Shown here piece after piece: positions 7,697 to 15,592 of a stretch of DNA of 64,000 nt. Numbering within the stretch: the stretch's first letter is position 1; every line of letters begins with the position of its first letter. The translations under genes and the position numbers were made by a program. Source of the stretch: Pirellulales bacterium (GTDB lineage: Bacteria; Planctomycetota; Planctomycetia; Pirellulales; JAICIG01); assembly GCA_025927475.1 (NCBI GenBank), contig JAICLL010000003.1:62001-126000 (forward strand), read 5' to 3'. The notes below the pieces were generated by a model. That model saw only the letters and a program-made list of their open reading frames with translations. It searched no databases and was not told the DNA's origin.

Positions 7697-10351
7697 TTAC
7701 CGCCGGGCGGTAGATTTCCAGCCGCTGCCTGCCACGGGGCCTGCGAGCGAATCGGTCGCGCGAAAAGCAGACGGCGACGTTACGGGGCTGCCGCGCCGCT
7801 CAGCGGCCAACCATTGATCCGAGCCGGCGCGGCGGGCTTGCTCGCCGCCGGGCGGAGCAAACAGCGGCCCGCTGGCTTGCTCGCCGCTGGGTTCGGGCGG
7901 CTCGGGCGCCGAAAGCTCCTCTTCCGTTCCGGCCCCGTCGCCCAAGCCGTCCTCACCCGCCTCCGCTTGCTCGCTCATGCCCGCCGACTCGTCATCCACG
8001 CCGCCGCCGAGGCCAGCCGCCGCCTCGTCGGCTGGCAAATCGCTGCCGCCCGACGGGTCCCACGATGCACCGCGAGGGCGGATCGCGTCGGCATCGGGCA
8101 TCAGCTCGCCGCCATCGTCAAGTGTCGGCATGCGGAAGTCTTCGGGGAGGTCGCTTTCCGGGTTCGGCGGCGGAACCTCTTCCATCGCCGGGCCGCGGTC
8201 GGCGCCTTGTGACATGTTGGGATCGGGGATCGGCCGCAGACCCGCTCCGCCTTCTTCCGTGGTCGTTGCCTTGGTTTCAAACCGCTGCCCGGGCTGATCC
8301 ATCTGCTGCGGCATCGCGCCGCGGCTGATGACGTTGGGCCGCGTAAAACCATAGTTGATGTAGTGGGCGGCGTCGCGCTCGCGGGCACGCTTGCGGGCGT
8401 CGAAATACGCCTTGGCCGGCCATGGTCCTTCGGCCAACATAATGCCGTTGTACTCCAGCAGCGAATTCTTGCGGTAATGGACCTGCAAGATGGCCACGTT
8501 GTAATCAACCAGCGCGCGGTAATAGGCGATTTCGGCGTCGGCCAAGCGCCGCTGAGCGTCGAGCAGCATATCGACGGTCGCGGTGCCGGCATTGTACGCC
8601 GCCTCGACGGCTTCGACCTGCGCCTGCGCCGCCACACGGCGGTTGAACGTGGTGCGGCTCACCTGGTAGTTTCGATCGAGATCGCGGATGGAGTTCGTGA
8701 GCACATGTGAAAGCTCCAGCTCCTGGTCCTGCAAAAACGCCCGCGACTGGGCCAAGATCAACTCTGCGTTGCGCACACCGGCCATCGCCAGGCGGAAACC
8801 GATGGGAATGGTCAGGTTCAAGCCCAACTGCCATTCCTGGTAAGTGCCGTTGAACAAGGTGTTTGTGGCGCCCGAGCCGTTCGACGCACCCCGGATGGCC
8901 GACGGTTGATATGCAATGCCGTTGTAATTGACCAGTTGATCGCCGAAGCCGCGCCAGCGATAGAGAGCCTGGGTATCGAGCCGCGGCAATAGGTAATTGC
9001 GCGAGGCAATCAGCTTTAGCTCGTTCTGCTTCACCACCCACCGCTGCCGCCGCAATTCGACGCTACGGGTCAGGCCTTCGGTGAGCACTTCATTCCAGTC
9101 GAAACGCACCAACGCAGTGGTCGGCTCATCCGACGGGCGAATCAGGCGGCCATCAGTAGGCGCCAGGCCCATCATGTAACGCAGTCGGCTCTCGGCGGTA
9201 TACAGCAGCCCGAGAGTGTTCTCGACCTGTGCTCGGAACAAGAAGTACTGCTCGCGGGCCTGGGCCTCGCGTTCGGCTTCGCCGCCCTTCACGCCCTCGA
9301 TATAGAGGGCGTAGACTTTTCGCCAGCTTTGCAGGGCACTGTCGCGACCCGCCTGCACGGCGTTCAGGTTGCGGTAATTATAGTAGAGGTCCCAGTAAGC
9401 ACGTTCGACGTCGCTGACCATGGCCCGCACGCCGGCCTCGAAGTCGGCCAGGGCGATATCGACGTTGATGCGGGCCAGGATGACGCCGTTGTAAGTGCCG
9501 GGCAAGCTGTTGGGGTTCACCAGCGGGCCGTTGACGCCCTGACCGGCAAATACGCCGTTGGTGCTGTTCGGGCCGGCAATGCGGTTAAATTCGACGCCAG
9601 CCCCTTGCAACAATGGGTGCCGAAACTCAGCTTCGATGTCGGTATTGAACGCGCTGTGGAACTGGTTGTTCTGATTGTTGTTCTGATCGTAAATCACGTG
9701 CTCGCGCAAGAAGGTTCGCGTGCCGGTGGCCGTCACTTTGCCGATTTCCGATTGTTGCTGGGCAAACTCTTGCAAGAACACTTGCGGCGTAAATCCCTGC
9801 AAAAACAAGTTCTGCGGTCGGTCGTTCTTTTGCCAAAACATCTGGCTGTTGTACTGGGCGTCGAACTGGCTCAGAGCGGCCTCGACACCGTTGGCCGTGT
9901 TCGATTCCTGGATGGCCGGGTTGTAAATGGTTTGGCTGGTCTGAGCGGTGCCCAAGCTTTGGCCATTTTGGTTCTGCCCTTGCGTCTGCAAGAGCACGCC
10001 GGTCGGGGCGATCGTCTGGTTCGAGGCCGGCAAGCCAGGCGTGAAAAGCAAACCGCCCAAGTTGCGCAGCACCTTGCTGTTGGCCAGGGCGGTCTTCATG
10101 GCCTCTTCGAGCGAAACATCCCAGATCTCCTGGACCTCGGGGTTGCTCAGGGTCAGCGGGTCTTTGGCTTTGGCAACGTCGGCAATGCGGTCGCTTTCGG
10201 CATCGGGGTACTCCAACTCGGTGGCCATCGCGCGATAGTGCGATAAGTCCTTGTCTTCAAACAAGTAAATGGGCTGCGTGGGCCTGCAGCCGGTGACGAG
10301 CGTCGCCACGCAGGTCATCATCGCCACGATTGAGCGAAGTCGCCGGGTCAT
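7697..10351 (-). CDS. TolC-like outer-membrane efflux lipoprotein with acidic C-terminal tail
   Basis: The 884-residue protein starts at ATG 10351 (AGGA eight bases upstream). A lipoprotein signal ends in LVTGC. Residues about 35-650 fit the OEP/TolC family: long amphipathic helices with heptads (SDVERAYWDLYYNYRNLNAV, ELSHVLTNSIRDLDRNYQVS, VEAVEAAYNAGTATVDMLLD, RLADAEIAYYRALVDYNVAI). Such proteins form the trimeric exit duct of tripartite pumps. The last 200 residues are Pro, Asp, Glu and Gly rich and look disordered, which is not usual in TolC. The frame stays open without a stop far upstream through repeats and antisense of glyQS; that part is not coding. No pump or adaptor gene is adjacent; an HlyD-like adaptor is at 56360-57820. 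Confidence 0.85.
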   Translation of the reverse strand: MTRRLRSIVAMMTCVATLVTGCRPTQPIYLFEDKDLSHYRAMATELEYPDAESDRIADVAKAKDPLTLSNPEVQEIWDVSLEEAMKTALANSKVLRNLGGLLFTPGLPASNQTIAPTGVLLQTQGQNQNGQSLGTAQTSQTIYNPAIQESNTANGVEAALSQFDAQYNSQMFWQKNDRPQNLFLQGFTPQVFLQEFAQQQSEIGKVTATGTRTFLREHVIYDQNNNQNNQFHSAFNTDIEAEFRHPLLQGAGVEFNRIAGPNSTNGVFAGQGVNGPLVNPNSLPGTYNGVILARINVDIALADFEAGVRAMVSDVERAYWDLYYNYRNLNAVQAGRDSALQSWRKVYALYIEGVKGGEAEREAQAREQYFLFRAQVENTLGLLYTAESRLRYMMGLAPTDGRLIRPSDEPTTALVRFDWNEVLTEGLTRSVELRRQRWVVKQNELKLIASRNYLLPRLDTQALYRWRGFGDQLVNYNGIAYQPSAIRGASNGSGATNTLFNGTYQEWQLGLNLTIPIGFRLAMAGVRNAELILAQSRAFLQDQELELSHVLTNSIRDLDRNYQVSRTTFNRRVAAQAQVEAVEAAYNAGTATVDMLLDAQRRLADAEIAYYRALVDYNVAILQVHYRKNSLLEYNGIMLAEGPWPAKAYFDARKRARERDAAHYINYGFTRPNVISRGAMPQQMDQPGQRFETKATTTEEGGAGLRPIPDPNMSQGADRGPAMEEVPPPNPESDLPEDFRMPTLDDGGELMPDADAIRPRGASWDPSGGSDLPADEAAAGLGGGVDDESAGMSEQAEAGEDGLGDGAGTEEELSAPEPPEPSGEQASGPLFAPPGGEQARRAGSDQWLAAERRGSPVTSPSAFRATDSLAGPVAGSGWKSTARR

Positions 10352-10598
10352 TCGATCGCGTCCTAGCTTCCGCAGATACTTGGCCTGGCGCGCGGCGGGC
10401 GCAACGCAGGCGGAATATTCAGCAAAGCTTGTATCGGCGCTACAATCGGTAAACTTCGGCGATTCTTCGCAACCGGCAACCATCCGCACGGCGCCCCAGA
10501 TGCCGCAGCTTGCCGGGGCTGCGGCGAGTGTGGCAAAAGGTTGCGGCACCCGTAGGGCGACCTCCTTGATCGCCCACCCTGGAGATTTGACTCCGCCT

Positions 10599-10620
10599 GG
10601 ATGACCTAGGAAGGTCATCC
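10599..10620. repeat. Perfect 9-bp hairpin
   Basis: ggatgacct and aggtcatcc are perfect reverse complements around a 4-base loop (agga). There is no T-run, so it is not a typical terminator. Confidence 0.6.
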
Positions 10621-10691
10621 TACGCGCCGATCCCCATGTCGCCCCGCCTTTCCGCGGCGTTGGGCCGGAGCGACGTCGCGCCGCCCCTCGC

Positions 10692-10713
10692 GGAACGGCA
10701 CGGAGTCCGTTCC
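10692..10713 (+). repeat. Dispersed palindromic element, family A, copy 3
   Basis: A consensus core with 7-base arms ggaacgg/ccgttcc around cacggagt, followed by ctacagacc. Confidence 0.8.
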
Positions 10714-10761
10714 CTACAGACCCCGGCCAGTGTGGCGGAGCCGGCGCCAGAACATTCCCGG

Positions 10762-10871
10762 TTTTGACTTTTGCATTTTGCATTTTGACTTTCTTCCTGA
10801 TGAATGCTGCGGGATCGCGGGGCGTGCTGGCCGCCACGGGGAAGTCAAAATGCAAAATGCAAAAGTCAAAA
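10762..10871. repeat. 30-bp perfect inverted repeat made of gcattttg units
   Basis: The left arm (10762-10791) is built from ttttgact and ttgcatt units; the right arm (10842-10871) is its exact reverse complement, with 50 bases between. A shorter copy of the left arm occurs at 50694-50712. Confidence 0.75.
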
Positions 10872-10945
10872 TGCAAAAGTGGTGTGAACCGACGGTCACA
10901 GGCCCGTAGACCACCCCTGGCCCCCGGCGGTAAACTGGCGGAACT

Positions 10946-12571
10946 ATGGAAATGGAAAAACTGGTTTCGCTCTGCAAACGGCGGGGCTTTTTGTTTCAGT
11001 CGAGCGACATTTACGGCGGCCTGAATGGCTTCTGGGACTACGGGCCGCTGGGCGTCGAGCTGAAGCGCAACATCAAAGAAGCCTGGTGGCGCGACATGGT
11101 CACCGGTCACGACGAACTGGCGGCGCCCGCCGGCGCGCCGACCGCCTACCAAATGGTCGGCCTCGATTGCACCATCATCATGCACCCGCAGATCTGGAAA
11201 TGCTCGGGCCACTACGACCTGTTTCACGATTTCATGGTCGATTGCCGCGAGTCGAAGAAACGCTACCGCCACGACCAGGTGCGCGGCCGCTGGCTGACCG
11301 CCAAGGGACAGCGGATTTTCGCCGCCACCGAGTCCGGCGGGGCCGACGGCAAAGGCGAACAGGAATACATCGAGGCTAAGGCGCTGAAGTTTTTCAACCT
11401 GAGAGCCAAAGACGCCGGGCAACTGGCTTGGGAAGGCGAACTGCTCAGCCTGACGCAAGTGCCCGACTTCGCCCAGGTGCTCGCTCCCGACGCCAAAGAG
11501 CTGGGCACGCTGACGCCGCCGCGCGAGTTCAACTTGATGTTCAAGACCTATGTGGGCGCGCTGAGCGGCGAAGAGGGCGCGGCGTTCTTGCGGCCCGAGA
11601 CGGCGCAAGGCATTTTTGCGAATTTCAAGAACGTGGTCGATAGCTCGCGCGTCGCCATTCCGTTTGGCATCGCCCAGATGGGCAAGAGCTTTCGCAACGA
11701 GATCACGCCGCGGAATTTTACGTTCCGCTCGCGGGAGTTCGAGCAGATGGAGATCGAGTTTTTCTGCCATCCGCGGCAATCGCCCGAGTGGTATCAATAT
11801 TGGCGCGACCGACGCTATCGTTGGTATCTCGAGCTGGGTTTGGCCGGCGACCGGCTGCGGCTGCGCGACCATCATTCGGAAGAGCTAAGCCATTATTCCT
11901 GCGGCACGGCGGACATTGAATATGCGTTTCCGTTTTTGGCGCCAGGCGATTTTGGCGAGTTGGAGGGCATCGCCCACCGCGGCGATTTTGACTTGCGCAG
12001 CCACATGGAAGGCAAGCTGGTGCGGCAAGGCAATGAGCTGGTGGTCGAGCTGGATGCCGAGGGCAAGCCGCGGCACCGTGGCAGCGGCAAAGACCTGTCG
12101 TACTTTGACGATGAGACGCGCGAGCGGTACGTGCCGCACGTGATCGAACCGTCGGCGGGGGCCGATCGGGCGGCGTTGGCGTTTTTGTGCGAAGCCTATC
12201 AAGAAGACGAAGTGCCCGACGAGCATGGCAAGCCGCGGGCGCGCACCTTTCTGCGGCTGCACCCGCGGTTGGCGCCGGTCAAGGCGGCGGTGTTTCCGCT
12301 GGTGAAAAAGGATGGCATGCCCGAAGCGGCCCAGAAGATTTATCGCGCTCTCAAGCCGCACTTCAACGTGTTCTATGACGAGAAGGGCGCGGTGGGGCGG
12401 CGTTATGCTCGGCAAGACGAGGTGGGCACGCCGTTTTGCATTACGGTGGACGGGCAGACGCTCACCGACGGCACCGTGACCATCCGCGACCGCGACACGC
12501 TGCGCCAGTGGCGCGTGAAGGCGGATGACTGCGTAGACGAGATCCGCAAGGGCCTGGCCGCGAGTGGCTAG
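10946..12571 (+). CDS. glyQS: Glycine--tRNA ligase, class II, single-chain type
   Basis: The 541-residue enzyme charges tRNA-Gly in the cytoplasm and is of the eukaryote/archaea-like homodimeric type, not the alpha2-beta2 GlyQ/GlyS type. The N-terminus KLVSLCKRRGFLFQSSDIYG followed by GLNGFWDYGPLGVELKRNIK is diagnostic. Motif 2 is seen around IAQMGKSFRNEITPRNFTFR and EFEQMEIEFFCHP. The central insertion and C-terminal anticodon-binding domain (AVFPLVKKDGMPEAAQKIY to DGQTLTDGTVTIRDRDTL) are complete. Length is in the usual range (450-570). It is transcribed alone after a repeat-rich gap; a second in-frame ATG follows two codons later. Confidence 0.96.
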   Translation: MEMEKLVSLCKRRGFLFQSSDIYGGLNGFWDYGPLGVELKRNIKEAWWRDMVTGHDELAAPAGAPTAYQMVGLDCTIIMHPQIWKCSGHYDLFHDFMVDCRESKKRYRHDQVRGRWLTAKGQRIFAATESGGADGKGEQEYIEAKALKFFNLRAKDAGQLAWEGELLSLTQVPDFAQVLAPDAKELGTLTPPREFNLMFKTYVGALSGEEGAAFLRPETAQGIFANFKNVVDSSRVAIPFGIAQMGKSFRNEITPRNFTFRSREFEQMEIEFFCHPRQSPEWYQYWRDRRYRWYLELGLAGDRLRLRDHHSEELSHYSCGTADIEYAFPFLAPGDFGELEGIAHRGDFDLRSHMEGKLVRQGNELVVELDAEGKPRHRGSGKDLSYFDDETRERYVPHVIEPSAGADRAALAFLCEAYQEDEVPDEHGKPRARTFLRLHPRLAPVKAAVFPLVKKDGMPEAAQKIYRALKPHFNVFYDEKGAVGRRYARQDEVGTPFCITVDGQTLTDGTVTIRDRDTLRQWRVKADDCVDEIRKGLAASG

Positions 12572-12623
12572 TGGTTAGTGGCTGGTGGCTGGTGGTTAGT
12601 GGCTAGTGGCTAGTGGCTAGTGG
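12567..12623 (+). repeat. Tandem tagtggctagtgg-type repeat
   Basis: Imperfect units of ggctagtgg and ggttagtggctggt follow each other for about 55 bases just after the glyQS stop codon. Confidence 0.7.
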
Positions 12624-12648
12624 CAGAGCCTTGGCGATGCCCCGGTGG
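12616..12648 (-). repeat. Dispersed element, family B, copy 1
   Basis: It reads gcagagccttggcgatgccc on the plus strand and shares its order of words (agccttggcgatgccccgg) with copies at 26671, 42443, 50803 and 60302. Confidence 0.65.
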
Positions 12649-12730
12649 ATCTCTTCTGACTTGCCCGTATAGACCGATGACCGGCTTGGCGATCGGTATC
12701 GGCCTGCCGATCATCCGCGCGGTGATTGTC

Positions 12731-12739
12731 TGCTATAAT
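12731..12739 (+). promoter_or_regulatory. Extended -10 promoter before the tandem Uma2 genes
   Basis: TGCTATAAT gives a perfect -10 box with the TGN extension, about 52 bases before the first Uma2 start. No good -35 box is seen, as is common with extended -10 promoters. Confidence 0.4.
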
Positions 12740-12790
12740 ATCTATTGCCATGTCGAAGCCCCGTAATTCAAGTCGACTTTGATCAAGCTA

Positions 12791-13444
12791 ATGGCAACCG
12801 CGCACAGCCCGACTTCTATCCGAACGCTGGCCGACCTCATGACGCGGCTGGGCAATCCGCCGCTGGAGCGGGTGCGGTTTCATCCTGCTCCCGGCACGGC
12901 GACGTTGCGAGACGTAATTGAAGTTCGCCGGCGCGAAGGGCGAATCTGTGAATTGGTCGGAGGGGTGCTTTTGGAGAAGCCCATGGGCGACGAGGAGTCG
13001 CAGCTAGCGGTCTTTATCGGCGAAATGCTGAACGCCTTTGTCCGCAAGCGCAATTTGGGCGTCTGCTCGGGCGAAGCCGGCACCAAACAGATCAAGCCGA
13101 ACATTGTCCGCATTCCCGATGTTTCCTTCACGAGTTGGGACCGCATTCCAGGTCGAAAGCGATCGAGAAAACCAGTTCCGCGCTTAGTGCCTAACCTGGC
13201 GATCGAAATCCTCAGCGCCGGAAACACGCCAGCCGAAATGAAGGCGAAGCGCCAAGACTACTTCGACGCAGGCGTTGAACTGGTGTGGGAGATCGACCCC
13301 AAGCAGCGGATCGCCACGGTGTATCGCTCGCTGACCGACGTGCGAGTATTGACGGAAAACGATCGACTCGAAGGGGAGCACGTTTTGCCGGGGTTCGAAT
13401 TGTCGCTGGCGGAGCTGTTTGGCGAATGGGACCGACAGGGGTAG
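12791..13444 (+). CDS. Uma2 family (DUF820) putative nuclease, tandem copy 1
   Basis: The 217-residue protein has the PD-(D/E)XK-like core of the Uma2 family: the Asp of IPDVSFTSWDRIPG, the Glu of LAIEILSAGNTPAEM and the Lys of KAKRQDYFDAGV, followed by LVWEIDPKQRIATVYRS. The N-terminal helix carries RICELVGGVLLEKPMG. Family members are abundant in cyanobacteria and planctomycetes and have no settled function. The ATG at 12791 was chosen over a TTG at 12779 because it gives exactly the length of the two following copies. It is five bases from copy 2. Confidence 0.85.
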   Translation: MATAHSPTSIRTLADLMTRLGNPPLERVRFHPAPGTATLRDVIEVRRREGRICELVGGVLLEKPMGDEESQLAVFIGEMLNAFVRKRNLGVCSGEAGTKQIKPNIVRIPDVSFTSWDRIPGRKRSRKPVPRLVPNLAIEILSAGNTPAEMKAKRQDYFDAGVELVWEIDPKQRIATVYRSLTDVRVLTENDRLEGEHVLPGFELSLAELFGEWDRQG

Positions 13445-13449
13445 GAAGC

Positions 13450-14103
13450 ATGGCAACAGCGCAAGGTTCGTCTTCCATTCGAACGCTGGCCGACCTGATG
13501 ACGCGGCTTGGCAATCCGCCGCTCGATCGAGTTCGTTTTCATCCCGCCCCCGGTACAGCTACTCTTCGGGACGTGATCGAGGTTCACCGGCGTGAAGGGC
13601 GAATCTGCGAATTGGTCGGGGGCGTGTTGTTGGAGAAGGCGATGGGCGAAGAGGAATCGCAGCTTGCGGTCTTTGTGGCAGAAATGCTGAATGCCTTTGT
13701 GCGCAAGCACAATCTTGGAACGACCGCCGGCCCGGATGGCGCCAAAGAGATCAAGCTCAAGCTCGTGCGAATTCCTGATGTTTCCTTCACGAGTTGGGAC
13801 CGCATGCCCGGACGCCGACGAACGAAACGGCGTGTCCCGCGCGTTGTGCCTAATTTGGCGATCGAAATCCTCAGCCACGGCAACACGCCAGGGGAAATGA
13901 AGGCCAAGCGAAAGGACTATTTTGAAGCTGGCGTCGACTTGGTCTGGGAAATCGATCCGAAAAGGCGCCGCGTTAAGGTGTATCGTTCGCTCACCGACGT
14001 ACGCGTATTGACCGAAGACGACCGGCTGGATGGCGAACACGTTTTACCGGGATTTGAGTTTTCGCTCGCCGAGCTATTCGGCGAACTGGACCGACACGGG
14101 TAG
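13450..14103 (+). CDS. Uma2 family (DUF820) putative nuclease, tandem copy 2
   Basis: This 217-residue protein is close to copy 1 along its whole length (LADLMTRLGNPPLDRVRFHP, RRREGRICELVGGVLLEK with one change, PDVSFTSWDRMPGRRRTKRR, LAIEILSHGNTPGEM), so the two are a recent duplication. The same Asp, Glu and Lys of the nuclease core are present. The ATG at 13450 follows the copy 1 stop by five bases and has AGGAAG just before it (taggaagc). It is followed by copy 3 after four bases; all three are probably one transcript. Confidence 0.85.
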   Translation: MATAQGSSSIRTLADLMTRLGNPPLDRVRFHPAPGTATLRDVIEVHRREGRICELVGGVLLEKAMGEEESQLAVFVAEMLNAFVRKHNLGTTAGPDGAKEIKLKLVRIPDVSFTSWDRMPGRRRTKRRVPRVVPNLAIEILSHGNTPGEMKAKRKDYFEAGVDLVWEIDPKRRRVKVYRSLTDVRVLTEDDRLDGEHVLPGFEFSLAELFGELDRHG

Positions 14104-14107
14104 GAAA

Positions 14108-14761
14108 ATGGCAACCATCTCGACAATCTCTCCGCTGACCCTCGCCGAATTGGTAGAGCGGCTGGGCGGCGTGCCGCTCGACCGCATCCGCTGCCGGCCC
14201 GCGCTGGGGACGGCTACGGTCCAGGATGTCATCGACATTCAGGCCCGAGAAGAAAGATTGTGCGAGCTCATCGATGGGGTCCTCGTGGAGAAGGTGATGG
14301 GGCTGCCCGAATCGCGTATCGGCACATGGATTGGAACCATCATCAATCGTTTTGTCATGACGCACGACCTCGGCGCTGTCACCGGAGCCGATGGCACCAT
14401 GCAGCTCTACCCCGATCGCGTGCGGATTCCTGACGTCGCCTTCACGAGCTGGGAGCGAATGCCGGATGAAGAATTTCCGTCGACGGCGGTTCCTTTGCTC
14501 TCGCCCGATCTGGCGGTCGAAGTGCTCAGCGAGGGCAACACCCCACGCGAGCTGGAGCTGAAGCGCCAGGACTATTTTGAGTCCGGCACCCGACTCGTCT
14601 GGCAAATCGATCCACGGCGGAAGACGGTGACCGTCTATCGGTCGCTGACGGATTCTCAGATATTCCGTGAGCAGGACCAATTAGGCGGCGGCGAGGTGCT
14701 GCCTGGTTTCTCGATCAAAGTCAGCGAACTTTTTCCGCCCCAGCGCCGCCGCCAGCCGTGA
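14108..14761 (+). CDS. Uma2 family (DUF820) putative nuclease, tandem copy 3
   Basis: This copy has the same length (217 residues) but is clearly more divergent (LAELVERLGGVPLDRIRCRP; RLCELIDGVLVEKVMGLPES). The core is intact: IPDVAFTSWERMPD, LAVEVLSEGNTPRELELK, RLVWQIDPRRKTVTVYRS. TAGGAAA directly precedes the ATG and provides the ribosome site. Its stop overlaps the GTG start of the sugar-isomerase-like gene (GTGA), so at least those two are translationally coupled. Confidence 0.85.
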   Translation: MATISTISPLTLAELVERLGGVPLDRIRCRPALGTATVQDVIDIQAREERLCELIDGVLVEKVMGLPESRIGTWIGTIINRFVMTHDLGAVTGADGTMQLYPDRVRIPDVAFTSWERMPDEEFPSTAVPLLSPDLAVEVLSEGNTPRELELKRQDYFESGTRLVWQIDPRRKTVTVYRSLTDSQIFREQDQLGGGEVLPGFSIKVSELFPPQRRRQP

Positions 14762-15585
14762 AGCCCGCCCTCAGCCAGGTCTGTTCGCTCGATTCGCCCT
14801 TCGAGAAAGACATCGAAGATTACGCCGCCGGCGCGTGCCACGCGGTCGAGATCTGGCTGGGCAAGCTCGAACGTTTTCTTGAGACGCACACGGTCGACGA
14901 TGTTCGCCGGCTACTCGATGAGCATGAGATGGCCGCGCCGGTGGCCAGCTTTCAGGGCGGCCTGCTGGCCAGCCAGGGCGACGCCCGACGCGAGCACTGG
15001 GCGCATTTCGAGCGGCGGCTGAAGCTGCTGCGCTCGCTGGCTGTCGAAACGCTGGTAGTGGCCAGTGACGTCGCCGGGCCGCTGGCGCAGCAAGACCTCG
15101 ACCGGGTGAGGGCGTCGTTGGTCCAAGCCGCCGGCTTGGCCCGCGAGCATGGACTGCGGCTGGCGTTGGAATTTCAATCGAACGCCACGCTGGGCAACAA
15201 TCTGCAAACCGCCGCGGCCCTGGTGGCCGAAGCAGACTCGCCGCAGCTCGGATTGTGCGTCGATGCGTTTCATTACTACCTGGGGCCGAGCAAACCGGAA
15301 GACCTGGCGTATTTATCGCGAGAAAATTTGTTTCACGTGCAGTTGAGCGACCTCTCGGGCACGCCGCGCGAGTTGGCCGCCGACGGCGACCGCATCTTGC
15401 CCGGCGACGGCGACTTTCAGTTCATGCCCATTCTCAACGCACTGCGGGCGATCGACTACCAGGGCTATGTTTCGGTGGAACTGATGAACCCGCAAATCTG
15501 GCGCGTGCCGGCGCGGCAATTCGGCGAGGTGGCCATGACGGCGCTGCGCAAGTTGCTCGGCCAGGCAAGCATGGGTGGAGTATAA
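14758..15585 (+). CDS. Sugar phosphate isomerase/epimerase-like TIM barrel
   Basis: The 275-residue protein fits the xylose-isomerase-like TIM-barrel (AP_endonuc_2) family: ETLVVASDVAGPLAQQDLD, the metal-binding Glu of GLRLALEFQSNATLG, the Asp/His of LGLCVDAFHYYLGPSK, then FHVQLSDLSGTPR and the late Glu of YQGYVSVELMNPQIW. It probably isomerises or epimerises a sugar or inositol derivative; the substrate is unknown. It starts with GTG, overlapping the stop of Uma2 copy 3, and its stop lies seven bases before the apbE ATG, so it may belong to either transcript. Confidence 0.82.
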   Translation: MKPALSQVCSLDSPFEKDIEDYAAGACHAVEIWLGKLERFLETHTVDDVRRLLDEHEMAAPVASFQGGLLASQGDARREHWAHFERRLKLLRSLAVETLVVASDVAGPLAQQDLDRVRASLVQAAGLAREHGLRLALEFQSNATLGNNLQTAAALVAEADSPQLGLCVDAFHYYLGPSKPEDLAYLSRENLFHVQLSDLSGTPRELAADGDRILPGDGDFQFMPILNALRAIDYQGYVSVELMNPQIWRVPARQFGEVAMTALRKLLGQASMGGV

Positions 15586-15592
15586 TTGGTCA

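Larger units (their letters stand above)
10352..10945. other. Repeat-filled gap of 594 bases between divergent genes
   Basis: The gap separates the TolC-like gene (left) from glyQS (right). It holds a hairpin at 10599-10620, family A copy 3 at 10692-10713 and a 30-base inverted repeat at 10762-10791/10842-10871. No gene was recognised in it. Confidence 0.7.

Noticed and set aside
9329..10246. A plus-strand open frame of 305 codons inside the TolC-like gene
   Set aside because: Antisense shadow; the Val/Gly/His-rich product has no signature.
10352..11875. Upstream extension of the TolC-like frame to 1392 codons
   Set aside because: The added part runs through repeats and antisense of glyQS. 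The lipoprotein signal at 10351 marks the true start.
12567..12623. CRISPR-like short repeats after glyQS
   Set aside because: The units are direct tandem copies without spacers, so it is simple repeat DNA. No array was found elsewhere in the window.
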